DNA of 64,000 nt from Streptomyces netropsis (GCF_014203545.1 NZ_JACHJG010000006.1:62001-126000), one strand, 5' to 3'. Counted from the first letter of the stretch, positions 32,699-41,817 are shown. A program made the numbers and translations. Notes: a model not told the origin generated them from the sequence alone.

Positions 32699-33832
32699 TC
32701 ACAGCCGCTCGCCGGGAACGGTGCCCCTGGCAACGAGCGTGCCGGGCGGCTGCACGGCTGTCGTTGTCCCTGGGTGCGGGGTGGTTGTCGATCCGTGCGG
32801 CGCCGCCCGCCGACGGAAGTCGCGCGGCGGAGCCCCGTACACGGACCGGAACACCCGGCTGAAGTGCGCCTGGTCCGGGAACCCCCAGCGTGCGGCGATG
32901 GAGTGGATCGGCTGCCCCGCCAGCAGCGGATCGGCAAGATCACATCGGCACCGCTCAAGCCGTTCCTGCCGGATCCAGGCAGCCACGGTCTGGCCGTCCT
33001 CCTCGAAGAGGGTGTAGAGGGAGCGGCGGGACAACTGGTGTGCCGCGGCGATGCCCTCCGGGGTGAGCGGATCGGCGAGGTGCTGGCGGATGAACTGCCG
33101 GATCTGCGTCCGCAGCGCTCGTCTGCGGTCGTGGGGGTCCAGGCCCTCCGCAAGGTCGACCGCCCCGCGGAGCACCGACGCGACCAGGCTCGTGGTGACG
33201 TCGGTGAGGAAGGGGCCGTCGGCCCGCGTGAACTCGTGCGCACGGCCGGTGATGTCCGCCAGCCACCGCGACAGCGCGCCGCCCATACCCGGCCCGAGGG
33301 GAACGGGAACGGTGTGGAGGCGTTGCGCGGTGCGCGGTGGCAACTGCAGCACGGCGCGCGAGAACTGGACGATCACGAAGGAGTGGACCCCGCCCGGGTC
33401 GTCGAACCGTCCGCTGTAGGGGCTGGAACTGTCCACCAGCATCAATTGCCCGGCTCCGACCCGGGTGTGGCGCCGCCCGACGCTGAAAGTGGCCTGGCCT
33501 CTCCTCATGTGCAGGACGTGGAAGGCCTGCGGATCGCACCGGCGGATGAGCCGCACGGTGCGGGCGAAGCCGGCCCGCGGACACGCAAGTGCCGCGACCC
33601 ACACGTCACCGAGGTGCAGGGCCCGCAGGCCCGCGCGGAGCCGCGTCGTGCCGTCGGTCTGCGGGGCCGACACGTGCCACAGCCCGGTGATCTCGTCCAG
33701 CACCGCTGGATGCGGCCGGAGCCGTTCGTCGTGAGTACCGGGCTCGTGACGGGTTTCGAGGGAGGGCGTGGCCACCCGCTCGGCATCACCTGGCACCGGT
33801 ACGGCGGGTGGAGGTCTTTCGGGCACACGCAT
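32699..33832 (-). CDS. AraC-family transcriptional regulator
   Basis: A 377-residue regulator. An N-terminal cupin-like AraC-binding domain (ARTVRLIRRCDPQAFHVLHM, GAGQLMLVDSSSPYSGRFDD) precedes a C-terminal double HTH (PEGIAAAHQLSRRSLYTLFE and PIHSIAARWGFPDQAHFSRV, closing FRSVYGAPPRDFRR). ATG 33832 has an AGGAGG site. It lies 110 nt upstream of the Cys-rich-peptide operon on the same strand and may control it (inference). A long perfect palindrome lies 103 nt upstream of its start. Confidence 0.92.
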   Translation of the reverse strand: MRVPERPPPAVPVPGDAERVATPSLETRHEPGTHDERLRPHPAVLDEITGLWHVSAPQTDGTTRLRAGLRALHLGDVWVAALACPRAGFARTVRLIRRCDPQAFHVLHMRRGQATFSVGRRHTRVGAGQLMLVDSSSPYSGRFDDPGGVHSFVIVQFSRAVLQLPPRTAQRLHTVPVPLGPGMGGALSRWLADITGRAHEFTRADGPFLTDVTTSLVASVLRGAVDLAEGLDPHDRRRALRTQIRQFIRQHLADPLTPEGIAAAHQLSRRSLYTLFEEDGQTVAAWIRQERLERCRCDLADPLLAGQPIHSIAARWGFPDQAHFSRVFRSVYGAPPRDFRRRAAPHGSTTTPHPGTTTAVQPPGTLVARGTVPGERL

Positions 33833-33934
33833 GCTTCCCTCCTGGGCAGGGGGCAGGGGTGGTTGTGTCGCGCACGCCCCAAGAAGGGGACCGGCGTCTC
33901 CAGGTTGGCGGGAAGGAACGCCCCTGGACACGAA

Positions 33935-33968
33935 GAGGCCTGTCCGGGACGCGTCCCGGACAGGCCTC
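33935..33968. promoter_or_regulatory. 34-bp perfect palindrome between divergent AraC and kinase genes
   Basis: Half-site GAGGCCTGTCCGGGACG (33935-33951) is followed directly by its exact reverse complement (33952-33968), with no mismatch and no spacer. The flanking genes are divergent, so a terminator role is unexpected. An operator, a cruciform or a leader hairpin is more likely. The rest of the 397-nt gap (33833-34229) shows no gene. Confidence 0.7.
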
Positions 33969-34229
33969 ACCCCGCGTTCCGCCACTTTCTGTCCTGGTAT
34001 GCGGCCAAGGGCTGATGGAAGGCCGGCACGGTCGGGGCCGGACGCGACCGCTCCCGCGTCGGTCCGTTCGGCGGGGGCGGGGAACGGCAGCTCGGCGGAA
34101 GCCGACCGAAGTCCCCCTTCCGTCGGCCGTCCCGGGGACGGCGGCGCCTCGCCCGAGCGGCGTTCCACCAGGCGGGGTTACCGGGCGGTCAGCGGGTGCG
34201 CGGTGGGGGGCAGCCCTTACCCTGGCGCC

Positions 34230-35822
34230 ATGACCGGGGGCGCGAGTGGGCAGAGCGGGCAGATCATCGACGGGCGCTTCGAGTTGTTGGAGCGGCTCGG
34301 CAGCGGGGGGATGGGGACGGTGTGGCGGGCGCGTGATCTCGCGCTGCACCGCGAGGTCGCGCTCAAGGAGGTGCGGTCGCCGGACCCGGGGTCGGCGGCC
34401 GCCGGCCCGGAGGCCACGCGCGTCCTGCGGGAACGGGTGCTGCGGGAGGCGCGGGCACTCGCCCGGCTCTCCCACCCCCATGTGGTGACGATCCATCACA
34501 TCGTGGCCCAGGACCCGCACCCCTGGCTGGTCATGGAGCTGCTCCCGGGCGACAGTCTGCAGGACCGGCTCGCGCACGGCCCGCTGCCGCCCCAGGAGGC
34601 GGCCCGCGTCGGCCGGGACGTGCTCTCCGCGCTGCGCGCCGCGCACGGCGCCGGCATCCACCACCGCGACGTGAAACCGGCGAACGTCCTGCTGCGCGCG
34701 GACGGCCGGGCCGTCCTCACCGACTTCGGCATCGCCGCCCTCCAGGGCTCCACCGCCCTCACGGCGGTCGGCGATCTCATCGGCTCGCCCGAGTACATCG
34801 CCCCCGAGCGCGTCCGTGGTGCCGAGGAGACCCCGGCCTCCGACTTCTGGTCGCTGGGCATGTTGTTGTACGTGGCCGTGGAGGGCATCAGTCCGCTGCG
34901 CCGGGCCACCACGCTCGCCACGCTGGCCGCCGTTCTCGACGACCCGGTGCCACCGCCCGTCCGGTCCGGGCCGCTGGCGCCGGTACTGACGGCCCTGCTG
35001 GTACGGGACCCGGCCGCGCGGCCCGACGGCGCGCGGCTGGACGAGCTGCTGGCGCGGGCGGAAGCGGCACCCGCCCATCCGCCGACCCGGTGGGACGGCG
35101 CCCGGCCGCCGGCCACGCCTCCGCACTCCCTGCCGACGGTCACGAACGGTTCGTCCGACCCCACCGGCCCCACCGGGCCCATGGCTCCTGGCGCGCCCCG
35201 CTCCCGGCGCGGACCACTGGCCGTGGTGGCCGCCGCCGTCGCCGCGGCGCTCCTCGCGGGTGGCGTCTATCTCGCCGTCGAACCCGGCGGCGGCGAGGGC
35301 GACCGGGCCGCCGCCGGGCAGGCCACCAGGACCTCCCCCGCCACGGCGGGGGACGGCGAGCCCGGCACCGCGGGCCGGAGCCCCACCCCGCGCGCCTCCG
35401 CTGCGGGGAGCCCCGCCCCGCAGCGCCCCTCGCCCTCCCCCACCCCGTCGCGCGCCTCCGAGCCGCCCCCGGCCGGGCCCGCGGGCACCTGGATCGCCCA
35501 GCTCCACTCCGAGCCCGTCTCCACCGGCACCGCCACCCGGGACCGGCGGCTGGCGACCGTCCGCGAGAGCATCCCGGAGGCGGTCATGCTGCGCAGCGAC
35601 GACTACGCCTCGCTCAACCCCGGCTACTGGGTCTTCTACGCCCCCGGACCGTTCGCCGACGGGTCCGCCGCCGTCAACTGGTGTGCGGAGCACGGCCGTA
35701 CCACCAGGAACGCGTGCGTGGGCCGGTACGTGAGCCACAGCGCGGGCGACCGGGACGCCCTGTGTCTTCCCGCCACGGGCACTACGACGGGCAACAGCAC
35801 CGGCCGCTGCACCCGCCCATAA
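34230..35822 (+). CDS. Transmembrane Ser/Thr protein kinase
   Basis: A 530-residue Hanks-type kinase. The P-loop is ERLGSGGMGTVWRARDLALH, the catalytic Lys is in EVALKEV, the catalytic loop HHRDVKPANVLL and the magnesium loop LTDFGIAAL, with GSPEYIAPERV in the activation segment. A Pro-rich linker leads to one membrane helix (LAVVAAAVAAALLAGGVYLA), a low-complexity stalk and an extracytoplasmic SPOR-like domain (GTWIAQLHSEPVSTGTATR). PASTA repeats are absent. ATG 34230 was chosen because the kinase fold begins 12 residues later. Confidence 0.95.
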   Translation: MTGGASGQSGQIIDGRFELLERLGSGGMGTVWRARDLALHREVALKEVRSPDPGSAAAGPEATRVLRERVLREARALARLSHPHVVTIHHIVAQDPHPWLVMELLPGDSLQDRLAHGPLPPQEAARVGRDVLSALRAAHGAGIHHRDVKPANVLLRADGRAVLTDFGIAALQGSTALTAVGDLIGSPEYIAPERVRGAEETPASDFWSLGMLLYVAVEGISPLRRATTLATLAAVLDDPVPPPVRSGPLAPVLTALLVRDPAARPDGARLDELLARAEAAPAHPPTRWDGARPPATPPHSLPTVTNGSSDPTGPTGPMAPGAPRSRRGPLAVVAAAVAAALLAGGVYLAVEPGGGEGDRAAAGQATRTSPATAGDGEPGTAGRSPTPRASAAGSPAPQRPSPSPTPSRASEPPPAGPAGTWIAQLHSEPVSTGTATRDRRLATVRESIPEAVMLRSDDYASLNPGYWVFYAPGPFADGSAAVNWCAEHGRTTRNACVGRYVSHSAGDRDALCLPATGTTTGNSTGRCTRP

Positions 35823-35936
35823 GGTGCATACTGCGCTTTTCGCTCCGTCGCTTCGGCGGCGGAGAGATGCGGTCCGGCGGCAAACCACAAGAAGGCTTCC
35901 CCCTTCCTTTCCTCTCGCCGCCCGGGATACCTCTGG

Positions 35937-35968
35937 GTGGGGGCGGCCGGTCCGGTGGCCGCCCCCAC
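35937..35968 (+). terminator. 12-bp inverted repeat after the kinase gene
   Basis: GTGGGGGCGGCC (35937-35948) pairs with GGCCGCCCCCAC (35957-35968) around an 8-nt loop, 114 nt after the kinase stop and 31 nt before the next start. It probably ends the kinase transcript, though it could also be a leader hairpin of the MBL gene. Confidence 0.6.
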
Positions 35969-35999
35969 CACCCGGAGAACCCTGGAAAGGAACCTCACC

Positions 36000-36902
36000 A
36001 TGGGCAACGCACCGTCGGGGACACCCGAGGGCGACGAGGGCTGGTACGTGGACGACCGCTGTACGAACTGCGACGTCGCCCGGCAGCTCGCCCCGACGCT
36101 GATCGGCGAGGTCGACGGCCGCTCGGAGATCCTCCGCCAGCCGCGCGACGCGGCGGAGGACGGTCTGCTGCACGCGGCCGCGTACGCCTGCCCCACCCGC
36201 TCGATCCGGCACCCCGCCCGCAGGCTGGACCCGGCGCTGGACCCCTTCCCGCTGGCGCTCGACGAGGGTGTCCTGCTGTGCGGGCACAACTCCACCCACA
36301 CGGCCGGGGCCAACTCCTATCTCCTGCGCCGCCCTTCGGGGTCCTCGATGATGGTCGACACGCCCCGCTGGAGCGAGCCGCTGGCCGCGCGGTACGAGGC
36401 GCTGGGCCCGGTCACCGACGTCCTGCTCACGCACCGGGACCACGTCGCGCACGGGCGCCGCTACGCCGACCGCTTCGGAGCCCGGCTGTGGATCCACGAA
36501 GGCGACCTCGACGCCGCGCCGGACGCCGACCGCGTGTTGCGCGGCACCGACCCGGTCGAGATCGCCGGGGGCGTCGTCGCGTATCCGCTGCCCGGGCACA
36601 CCGAGGGCAGCGTGCTCTACGTCGCGGACGAGCGGTACTGCTTCAGCGGCGACAGTCTCTACTGGTCACGGACGACGGCGGACATCGAGGTGGCGGAGAG
36701 CGTCGTCTGGTACTCCATCGAGGAGTTGGCCGCCTCGCTGGCGCGCACCGCCGCCCGGCTGCGCTTCGAGTGGCTGCTGCCGGGTCACGGGGACCGCAAG
36801 CGGCTCCCGGCCGCGGAGATGTCCCGGCGGCTCGAACGGCTGACGGTCCGCACCCGGGACTTGCGTCCCCGGCCCGTCGACTTCTCCGCCCTCCGATGGT
36901 GA
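36000..36902 (+). CDS. Ferredoxin-like domain fused to MBL-fold metallohydrolase
   Basis: A 300-residue protein. The N-terminal ~75 residues look like a ferredoxin remnant with CTNCDVARQLAP and AAAYACPTRSIR (Cys-x2-Cys plus Cys-Pro). The rest is a metallo-beta-lactamase fold: NSTHTAGANSYLL, a modified metal motif THRDHVAHGRRY, LPGHTEGSVLYV, CFSGDSLYW and LLPGHGDRK. The usual HxHxDH is reduced to HRDH, so metal content may differ. It may couple electron transfer with hydrolysis; the substrate is unknown. Confidence 0.85.
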   Translation: MGNAPSGTPEGDEGWYVDDRCTNCDVARQLAPTLIGEVDGRSEILRQPRDAAEDGLLHAAAYACPTRSIRHPARRLDPALDPFPLALDEGVLLCGHNSTHTAGANSYLLRRPSGSSMMVDTPRWSEPLAARYEALGPVTDVLLTHRDHVAHGRRYADRFGARLWIHEGDLDAAPDADRVLRGTDPVEIAGGVVAYPLPGHTEGSVLYVADERYCFSGDSLYWSRTTADIEVAESVVWYSIEELAASLARTAARLRFEWLLPGHGDRKRLPAAEMSRRLERLTVRTRDLRPRPVDFSALRW

Positions 36903-36921
36903 ACGGCCGGGCCACCGCGGC

Positions 36922-37230
36922 TCACCGGCCCGTGTCCAGCGCGAGCCGCACGGCGTCACGGGCGGCGGCTCGGCGAAGTCAGCCGCGTGAACCCGTGCGT
37001 CGAGGGCACCGCGCACGAGGCGCTCGGCCTCGACGTGGCGGTCGTGGAGGGGAAGCAGCCCCGCGAGCGAAACGCCGATCGTCCGGCGGAGCTGGTACGA
37101 GGCACCCATGAGCCGGGCGGCCTGCTCGTGGTCGCCGATGGCCGAGGTCCTGTCGTGCACCACCGACAGGGACGGCTGGACCGGCAGGGCGAACTGCACC
37201 GACAACACCGGCTCGTGGTGGTCTGCGGGT
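36922..37230 (-). pseudogene. Frameshifted C-terminal remnant of an AfsR/LuxR-like regulator
   Basis: On the minus strand, HEQAARLMGASYQLRRTIGV is the usual pattern of the C-terminal helical repeats of large ATPase regulators (ARLLGAAxxLRxxIG). Reading then breaks. After DFAE near 36960 the frame shifts, and AARDAVRLALDTGR ending in TGA at 36922 completes the expected C-terminus. No N-terminal ATPase or DNA-binding portion remains. It is a decayed gene. The right boundary is approximate. Confidence 0.55.
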
Positions 37231-37371
37231 GGTGGCCGGATCAGGTCGGCGCGTGGCGGACGCTGGACCCCGGCGGTTCCGGTAGCTCCTCCGCCACCCG
37301 CGGTGGCGGCACGGGGGTCGGCAACGTCGACTGGCAAGAGGGCTGGGCGGTCGCGCGGCGGCCGACGGCCG

Positions 37372-37403
37372 GACAGCGGCGGCCCGTTCGGGCCGCCGCT
37401 GTC
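37372..37403 (-). terminator. Terminator hairpin at the end of the hydroxyphenylglycine operon
   Basis: GACAGCGGCGGCCC (37372-37385) pairs perfectly with GGGCCGCCGCTGTC (37390-37403) around a GTTC loop. It begins at the stop codon of the EamA transporter gene, so it should end the five-gene minus-strand transcript. Confidence 0.75.
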
Positions 37404-38349
37404 ATTTGCCTCCGCTCGCGCTCGCCTCCGCCGCCTTGCGGCCCGGTGGCGCGGGATCGCGCTCCCGGCGGCGGGCCAGCAGCTTCGGGCCGGCCAGCAC
37501 CACGGCGTTGCCGATCAGCACCAGGACGACGCCCAGCCCGTCCCGCGCCGACCAGGTGAAGTCCTCGAAGACGGTGGACAGCAGCAGCGAGACGATCGGG
37601 AAGAGCACCGTCGCGTACGCGGCCCGCTCGCCGCCGATGCGGCCGAGCAGCGTCAGATAGGTGCCGAAGCCGATCACCGAGCCGATCAGGGCCAGGTAGA
37701 GCAGCGAGCCGGTGTACTTCCACGTCGGCTCGTAGAGCGTGCCGTGGCCGAGCACGGCGGCGAACGGGGCGATGAGCACGGCACCGTAGGCCATCGACCA
37801 GCCGGTGCTCTGCACGACCGGAACGCCTTGCGCCTGCACCTTGCCGGAGACGACGTTGCCGAGGCAGAACACCAGGGTTCCGGCGATCGACAGCACCGTG
37901 CCCAGCCCGTTGCCGGAGTCCGGATCGAAGTCCGCGAGCGCCGGCCAGAAGACCGTGCCGATGCCCAGCAGGCCGATGCCACCGCCGATGAGCACGACCG
38001 GGGACACCCGGCGGTGGAAGAACAGCCGCGCGAAGACGATGTTCATCAGCAGGGACATGGCGAAGACGATGGAGACCAGCCCCGTCGCCAGGTGCTGCTC
38101 CGCGAAGTAGAAGCACGCGAAGTTGCCCGAGAACATCAGCCCGCCCATGAGCGCGAACCGGGCGTGCATGCGCAGGGGGTACTTCAGCGGCAGCCCGCGG
38201 GCGCGGGCGTAGGCCAGCATGAGGACGGCGGCGAGCGCGAAGCGGTAGAAGATGGACAGGGTGGGGTGGACCTCGCCGAGCTGGCCCTTGATGGCCAGCC
38301 ACGTCGAGCCCCAGATCACCACGGTCACCGCGTAGAGCACGCCGTTCAC
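37402..38349 (-). CDS. EamA/DMT-family transporter, probable exporter of the Hpg cassette product
   Basis: A 315-residue protein with ten hydrophobic segments in two EamA repeats. The first opens NGVLYAVTVVIWGSTWLAIK; the second contains LSIAGTLVFCLGNVVSGKVQ and LYLALIGSVIGFGTYLTLLG. EamA proteins of this type (RhtA/YdcZ-like) export amino acids and related metabolites. GTG 38349 overlaps the aminotransferase stop, placing it last in the hydroxymandelate operon and suggesting export of the modified arylglycine. Confidence 0.9.
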   Translation of the reverse strand: MNGVLYAVTVVIWGSTWLAIKGQLGEVHPTLSIFYRFALAAVLMLAYARARGLPLKYPLRMHARFALMGGLMFSGNFACFYFAEQHLATGLVSIVFAMSLLMNIVFARLFFHRRVSPVVLIGGGIGLLGIGTVFWPALADFDPDSGNGLGTVLSIAGTLVFCLGNVVSGKVQAQGVPVVQSTGWSMAYGAVLIAPFAAVLGHGTLYEPTWKYTGSLLYLALIGSVIGFGTYLTLLGRIGGERAAYATVLFPIVSLLLSTVFEDFTWSARDGLGVVLVLIGNAVVLAGPKLLARRRERDPAPPGRKAAEASASGGK

Positions 38350-39674
38350 TGCGCCAGGCCCTTCTCCACCAGGACGGCGAGCCGGGAGACGCCCTCGCGG
38401 ATCTGCTCCGGGGAGAGGTAACTGCACGACAGGCGCAGCCGGTTGTCACCGGAGTCGTCGGTGTGGAAGTAGCGCATCGGGGCCCACAGGACGCCGTGCT
38501 CGCGGGCGGAGAGTTCCAGCAGGGCGTCGTCGGCGGGGAACGGCAGGGTGAGGGTGAGGAAGAAGCCGCCCTCGGGAGCGTTCCAGTGGATGCCGGTGCG
38601 CTCGCGCAGCGCGGCGGGGAAGTGTGCTTCCAGAGACTCCAGCAGCACGTCCAGGTTGTCGCGGTAGAACGCGATGGCCGGTGCGTTGGCCTCGCGCAGG
38701 CGGCAGTCGTGGGTGACGAGCATGCCGCCGATGAGCGCCTGGCTGAGCGTCGGGGTGTTGACCGTGACCATGCTCTTGATCTTGGACAGTTCGTCCGCGA
38801 GGAGCGTGTGCCGGCCGTCGGGCGCGACCACCGTCTGATCGGCGATCACATAGCCGACGCGGGCGCCGGGGAAGCAGGTCTTGGCGAACGAGCCGAGGTG
38901 GACGACCCGGCGCCGGGTGTCCAGCGCCTTCAGGGTGGGCCGGACGGCGTCGGTGCGGGTGAAGAACCCGTACGGGTTGTCCTCCAGGATCAGCAGGTCT
39001 TCCGCGTCCGCGAGGGCGAGCAGCTCGTGGCGGCGCTCCACCGGCATGCAGGTGCCGGAGGGGTTGGAGAAGTCCGGCACGGTGTAGAGGGCCCGGGGGC
39101 GCTTTCCCGCCGCCCGCAGCGAGTGGATCACGCGTCGCAGCGCGTCGAGGTCGACGCCGCCCTCGTCCTCGGTGACGGGGGCGGTCTCGACGCCGAGCAC
39201 GCGCGCGGCGCCCATGATGCCGACGTAGTTGGGGTCGGTGACGAGCAGGACGTCGTCGGGCCCGGCGAACAGGGCCCGCAGGGTGATGAGCATGCCCTCC
39301 TGGCAGCCCACCGTGACGACGATGCTCGCCGGGTCGGCGTCGATGCCCTCGTCGTTGTGGAGCGTCCGCGCGATCAGCCCGTGGATCTGGCCGTTGGTGC
39401 GCCCGTACTGGAAGAGGGTGGTGCGCACCTGGTCGGGGCCCTGGCCGAGGTCCTCGGCCAGGTACCGGGTCCAGGCCTGGAGGTACTCACCGATCCGATC
39501 GACCTCGAAGAGGCCCTCGTAGGGGCGGCCCGGGCCGAAGGAGATGGCGTCCGGGTAGCGGAGGGTGATCTCGTTGAGGAAGTTCATCACCTCCATGAGC
39601 GGGTCGGCCAGCGAGCCGTGCAGCTCGCCGAGCGGCAGGACGGCCCCGGCGCCGTCGGTCGTGGCAGCCGTCAC
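38346..39674 (-). CDS. hpgT: PLP-dependent aminotransferase, HpgT-like
   Basis: A 442-residue fold-type I aminotransferase without a GntR domain. LHGSLADPLMEVMNFLNEIT and YPDAISFGPGRPYEGLF are typical of HpgT-type enzymes. The PLP lysine lies in HLGSFAKTCFPGARVGY, with VPDFSNPSGTCMP and ILEDNPYGFF around the cofactor. HpgT converts 4-hydroxyphenylglyoxylate to L-4-hydroxyphenylglycine, often with tyrosine as donor. The upstream hmaS and hmo genes supply the substrate. GTG 39674 overlaps the dioxygenase stop. A related arylglycine product is possible. Confidence 0.82.
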   Translation of the reverse strand: MTAATTDGAGAVLPLGELHGSLADPLMEVMNFLNEITLRYPDAISFGPGRPYEGLFEVDRIGEYLQAWTRYLAEDLGQGPDQVRTTLFQYGRTNGQIHGLIARTLHNDEGIDADPASIVVTVGCQEGMLITLRALFAGPDDVLLVTDPNYVGIMGAARVLGVETAPVTEDEGGVDLDALRRVIHSLRAAGKRPRALYTVPDFSNPSGTCMPVERRHELLALADAEDLLILEDNPYGFFTRTDAVRPTLKALDTRRRVVHLGSFAKTCFPGARVGYVIADQTVVAPDGRHTLLADELSKIKSMVTVNTPTLSQALIGGMLVTHDCRLREANAPAIAFYRDNLDVLLESLEAHFPAALRERTGIHWNAPEGGFFLTLTLPFPADDALLELSAREHGVLWAPMRYFHTDDSGDNRLRLSCSYLSPEQIREGVSRLAVLVEKGLAQ

Positions 39675-40609
39675 CGCTTGTCCTCCCACAGCACCGGGCA
39701 GAACTCGGGGTCGGTGTAGTCGGGGTTGCCGTCGGCGTCCTGGCGCACCAGCACGTCGTTGTTGTAGACCACGTTGCCGCCGGTGGACAGCGGGTACGGG
39801 CGCCACTGGTTCGCGCCGTCCTGGAGGTGCAGGCTGATGGCGCGGCGGGGGCGGTCGCTCGTGTTCAGCCCGCTGCCGTGGTACGTGCGGCAGTGGTGGA
39901 AGCTCATGTGCCCCTTGGGGATGATCATGGGGATCTTGCGGATCTCGACGCCGTTGAAGTCGGCGTTCTCCTTGAGCATGTCCTCCAGTTCGGAGCGGTC
40001 CCGCTCGGCGAAGTGGCGGGTCACGGAGTCGCCGGCGGGGATCTCGCGCCAGGTGTGGCTGCCGTCCACCATGGTGATGGTGCCCAGTTCCTCGTCACAG
40101 TCGTGGAACGGGATGAAGGCGGTCAGCATCTCGTCCGAGCTGCAGGTCTGCCAGTAGTGGCGGTCGAAGTGCCACGGGACGATGTTGCGGGCGTCCTCGG
40201 GGCGCGGGGGCTTGTAGATGAGGGTGGTGTTCCACAGCCGGATCTGCTCGGTGCGGGCGATGAGCGCGGCGGTGGCGGCGATGACCGGCTTCGACAGGAT
40301 CCGCCGGATCGTGTCGTCCTCGTAGAAGATGTAGTCGTTGTGGCGGTGCACGTCGCCCTGCTCGGGCTCCCAGTACGCGAGGCGCGGCGGGCGGACGGGC
40401 AGGGTACGGTCGCGGTGCCCCGCGTAGAACCGCTCGCTGGCCTCGTGGAGTTCGTCGACCTCGGCGTCGGTGAGCAGCTGCTTCGTCAGGAACCAGCCGT
40501 GCTCCTGGTAGAACTCCACGTCCTCGGCGGTGGGCAGGAGTTCGCGGTCGGCCGGGCCGAGGTCGAAGGCAGCGGCGGCGGCCGAGGTCAGCTCTTCGGC
40601 GGTGCTCAT
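39671..40609 (-). CDS. PhyH-like Fe(II)/2-oxoglutarate dioxygenase
   Basis: A 312-residue enzyme of the phytanoyl-CoA dioxygenase family. The iron triad is visible as H-x-D in PWHFDRHYWQ and the distal His in FHHCRTYHGSGLN; the 2OG-binding Arg is in RPRRAISLHLQDG. It begins EDVEFYQEHGWFLTKQLLTD. ATG 40609 overlaps the hmo stop (ATGA). In an arylglycine operon it probably hydroxylates or otherwise oxidises the amino acid or an intermediate. Which position is modified cannot be predicted. Confidence 0.87.
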   Translation of the reverse strand: MSTAEELTSAAAAAFDLGPADRELLPTAEDVEFYQEHGWFLTKQLLTDAEVDELHEASERFYAGHRDRTLPVRPPRLAYWEPEQGDVHRHNDYIFYEDDTIRRILSKPVIAATAALIARTEQIRLWNTTLIYKPPRPEDARNIVPWHFDRHYWQTCSSDEMLTAFIPFHDCDEELGTITMVDGSHTWREIPAGDSVTRHFAERDRSELEDMLKENADFNGVEIRKIPMIIPKGHMSFHHCRTYHGSGLNTSDRPRRAISLHLQDGANQWRPYPLSTGGNVVYNNDVLVRQDADGNPDYTDPEFCPVLWEDKR

Positions 40610-41817
40610 CGGTGGGTGCTCTCCTTGCTGGGGGTGCGGTGAGGGGCTGTGGAAAGGGGGGCGGCGGGGCTGGTGGCGGGGGTGTCGCAGGACCGGAGGA
40701 GACCGGCGTCGACGGACGCGAGGTCGGGGCGGCCCGACAGGGCCATGGCGTCCTCCAGTTCGGCGCGCAGGATCGACAGCACGTCCCGGGCACCGGCGGA
40801 GCCCGCGACGGCCAGGCCCCACAGCACGGGGCGGCCGACCAGGACGGCGCGGGCGCCGAGGGCGAGGGCGGTGAGGACGTCCGTGCCGCGGCGGATGCCG
40901 CCGTCGACGTAGACCTCACAGCGGCCGGCGGCCGCGGCGACGACCTCGGGGAGGGCCTCCAGGGCCGGGACGGCGCCGTCGAGCTGACGGCCGCCGTGAT
41001 TGGACACCACGATGCCTTCGACTCCCAGCTCGGCGGCGCGGGCCGCGTCCTCGCCGGTCAGTACGCCCTTGAGGACGAGCGGCAGCGTGGTGAGCGAGCG
41101 CAGCCAGGCCAGGTCGTCCCAGCTGAACGCCGCGTCGTGGTGCCGGGCGGCGTGCGCGCCGATCACGGAGGCCCCGTTCGACGCCTGCTGGAGTCCGCTC
41201 GCGTGGTGGTCGTCGAAGTTCGCCGGAACCATGCCGGGCGGCAGGCTGAAGGCGTTGCGCAGGTCCCGCGCGCGCCGCGGGACCCGCGGGGTGTCCACCG
41301 TGACGACCAGCGCGCGGTAGCCGGCCGCCTCGGCACGCCGTACGAGCGCTTCCGTCGTGGGGCGGTCCCGGAAGACGTAGAGCTGCATCCACAGCGGGGC
41401 GCCCGCGGCGGCTTCCGCGATCTCTTCCAGCGGGGTTCCGGAGAACGTGCTGACGACCGTCAGCGCCCCGGCCGCGGCCGCCGCGCGGACGGTGCCGGGC
41501 TCGGCCTCCGGGCTGACGAGCCCGTGGTAGGCCATGGGCGCGATGGCGACGGGAAGTTCGACGGGGCTGCCGAGCAGGGTGGTGCGCAGATCGCAGTGGG
41601 AGACGTCGACGAGGACCCGGGGCCGCAGCCGGTAGCGGCGGTAGGCGGCCTCGGATTCCCGCAGGGTGGTCTCGGCGCCGCTGCCGCCCTCGATGTAGCC
41701 CCAGGCCGCGGGGTCGACGAGGGTGCGGGCGGCGGTGTGGTAGTCGTCCAGGGTGACCGGTGCCGGCGGGGCGGTCGCCGTCCCCGGGTCGGACTCGGGC
41801 TCGGTGGGCATGCTCAC
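40606..41817 (-). CDS. hmo: FMN-dependent alpha-hydroxy acid oxidase, 4-hydroxymandelate oxidase
   Basis: A 403-residue TIM-barrel flavoenzyme with family motifs: VAIAPMAYHGLVSPEAEP, WMQLYVFRDR, VVTVDTPRVPRRARDLRN, the substrate/FMN block GIVVSNHGGRQLDGA (active-site His) and YVDGGIRRGTDVLTALALGA. Linked to hydroxymandelate synthase, it is assigned as Hmo, oxidising 4-hydroxymandelate to 4-hydroxyphenylglyoxylate. GTG 41817 overlaps the hmaS stop; ATG 41811 is an alternative. The Ala/Pro-rich N-terminus is dispensable-looking. Confidence 0.88.
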   Translation of the reverse strand: MSMPTEPESDPGTATAPPAPVTLDDYHTAARTLVDPAAWGYIEGGSGAETTLRESEAAYRRYRLRPRVLVDVSHCDLRTTLLGSPVELPVAIAPMAYHGLVSPEAEPGTVRAAAAAGALTVVSTFSGTPLEEIAEAAAGAPLWMQLYVFRDRPTTEALVRRAEAAGYRALVVTVDTPRVPRRARDLRNAFSLPPGMVPANFDDHHASGLQQASNGASVIGAHAARHHDAAFSWDDLAWLRSLTTLPLVLKGVLTGEDAARAAELGVEGIVVSNHGGRQLDGAVPALEALPEVVAAAAGRCEVYVDGGIRRGTDVLTALALGARAVLVGRPVLWGLAVAGSAGARDVLSILRAELEDAMALSGRPDLASVDAGLLRSCDTPATSPAAPLSTAPHRTPSKESTHR

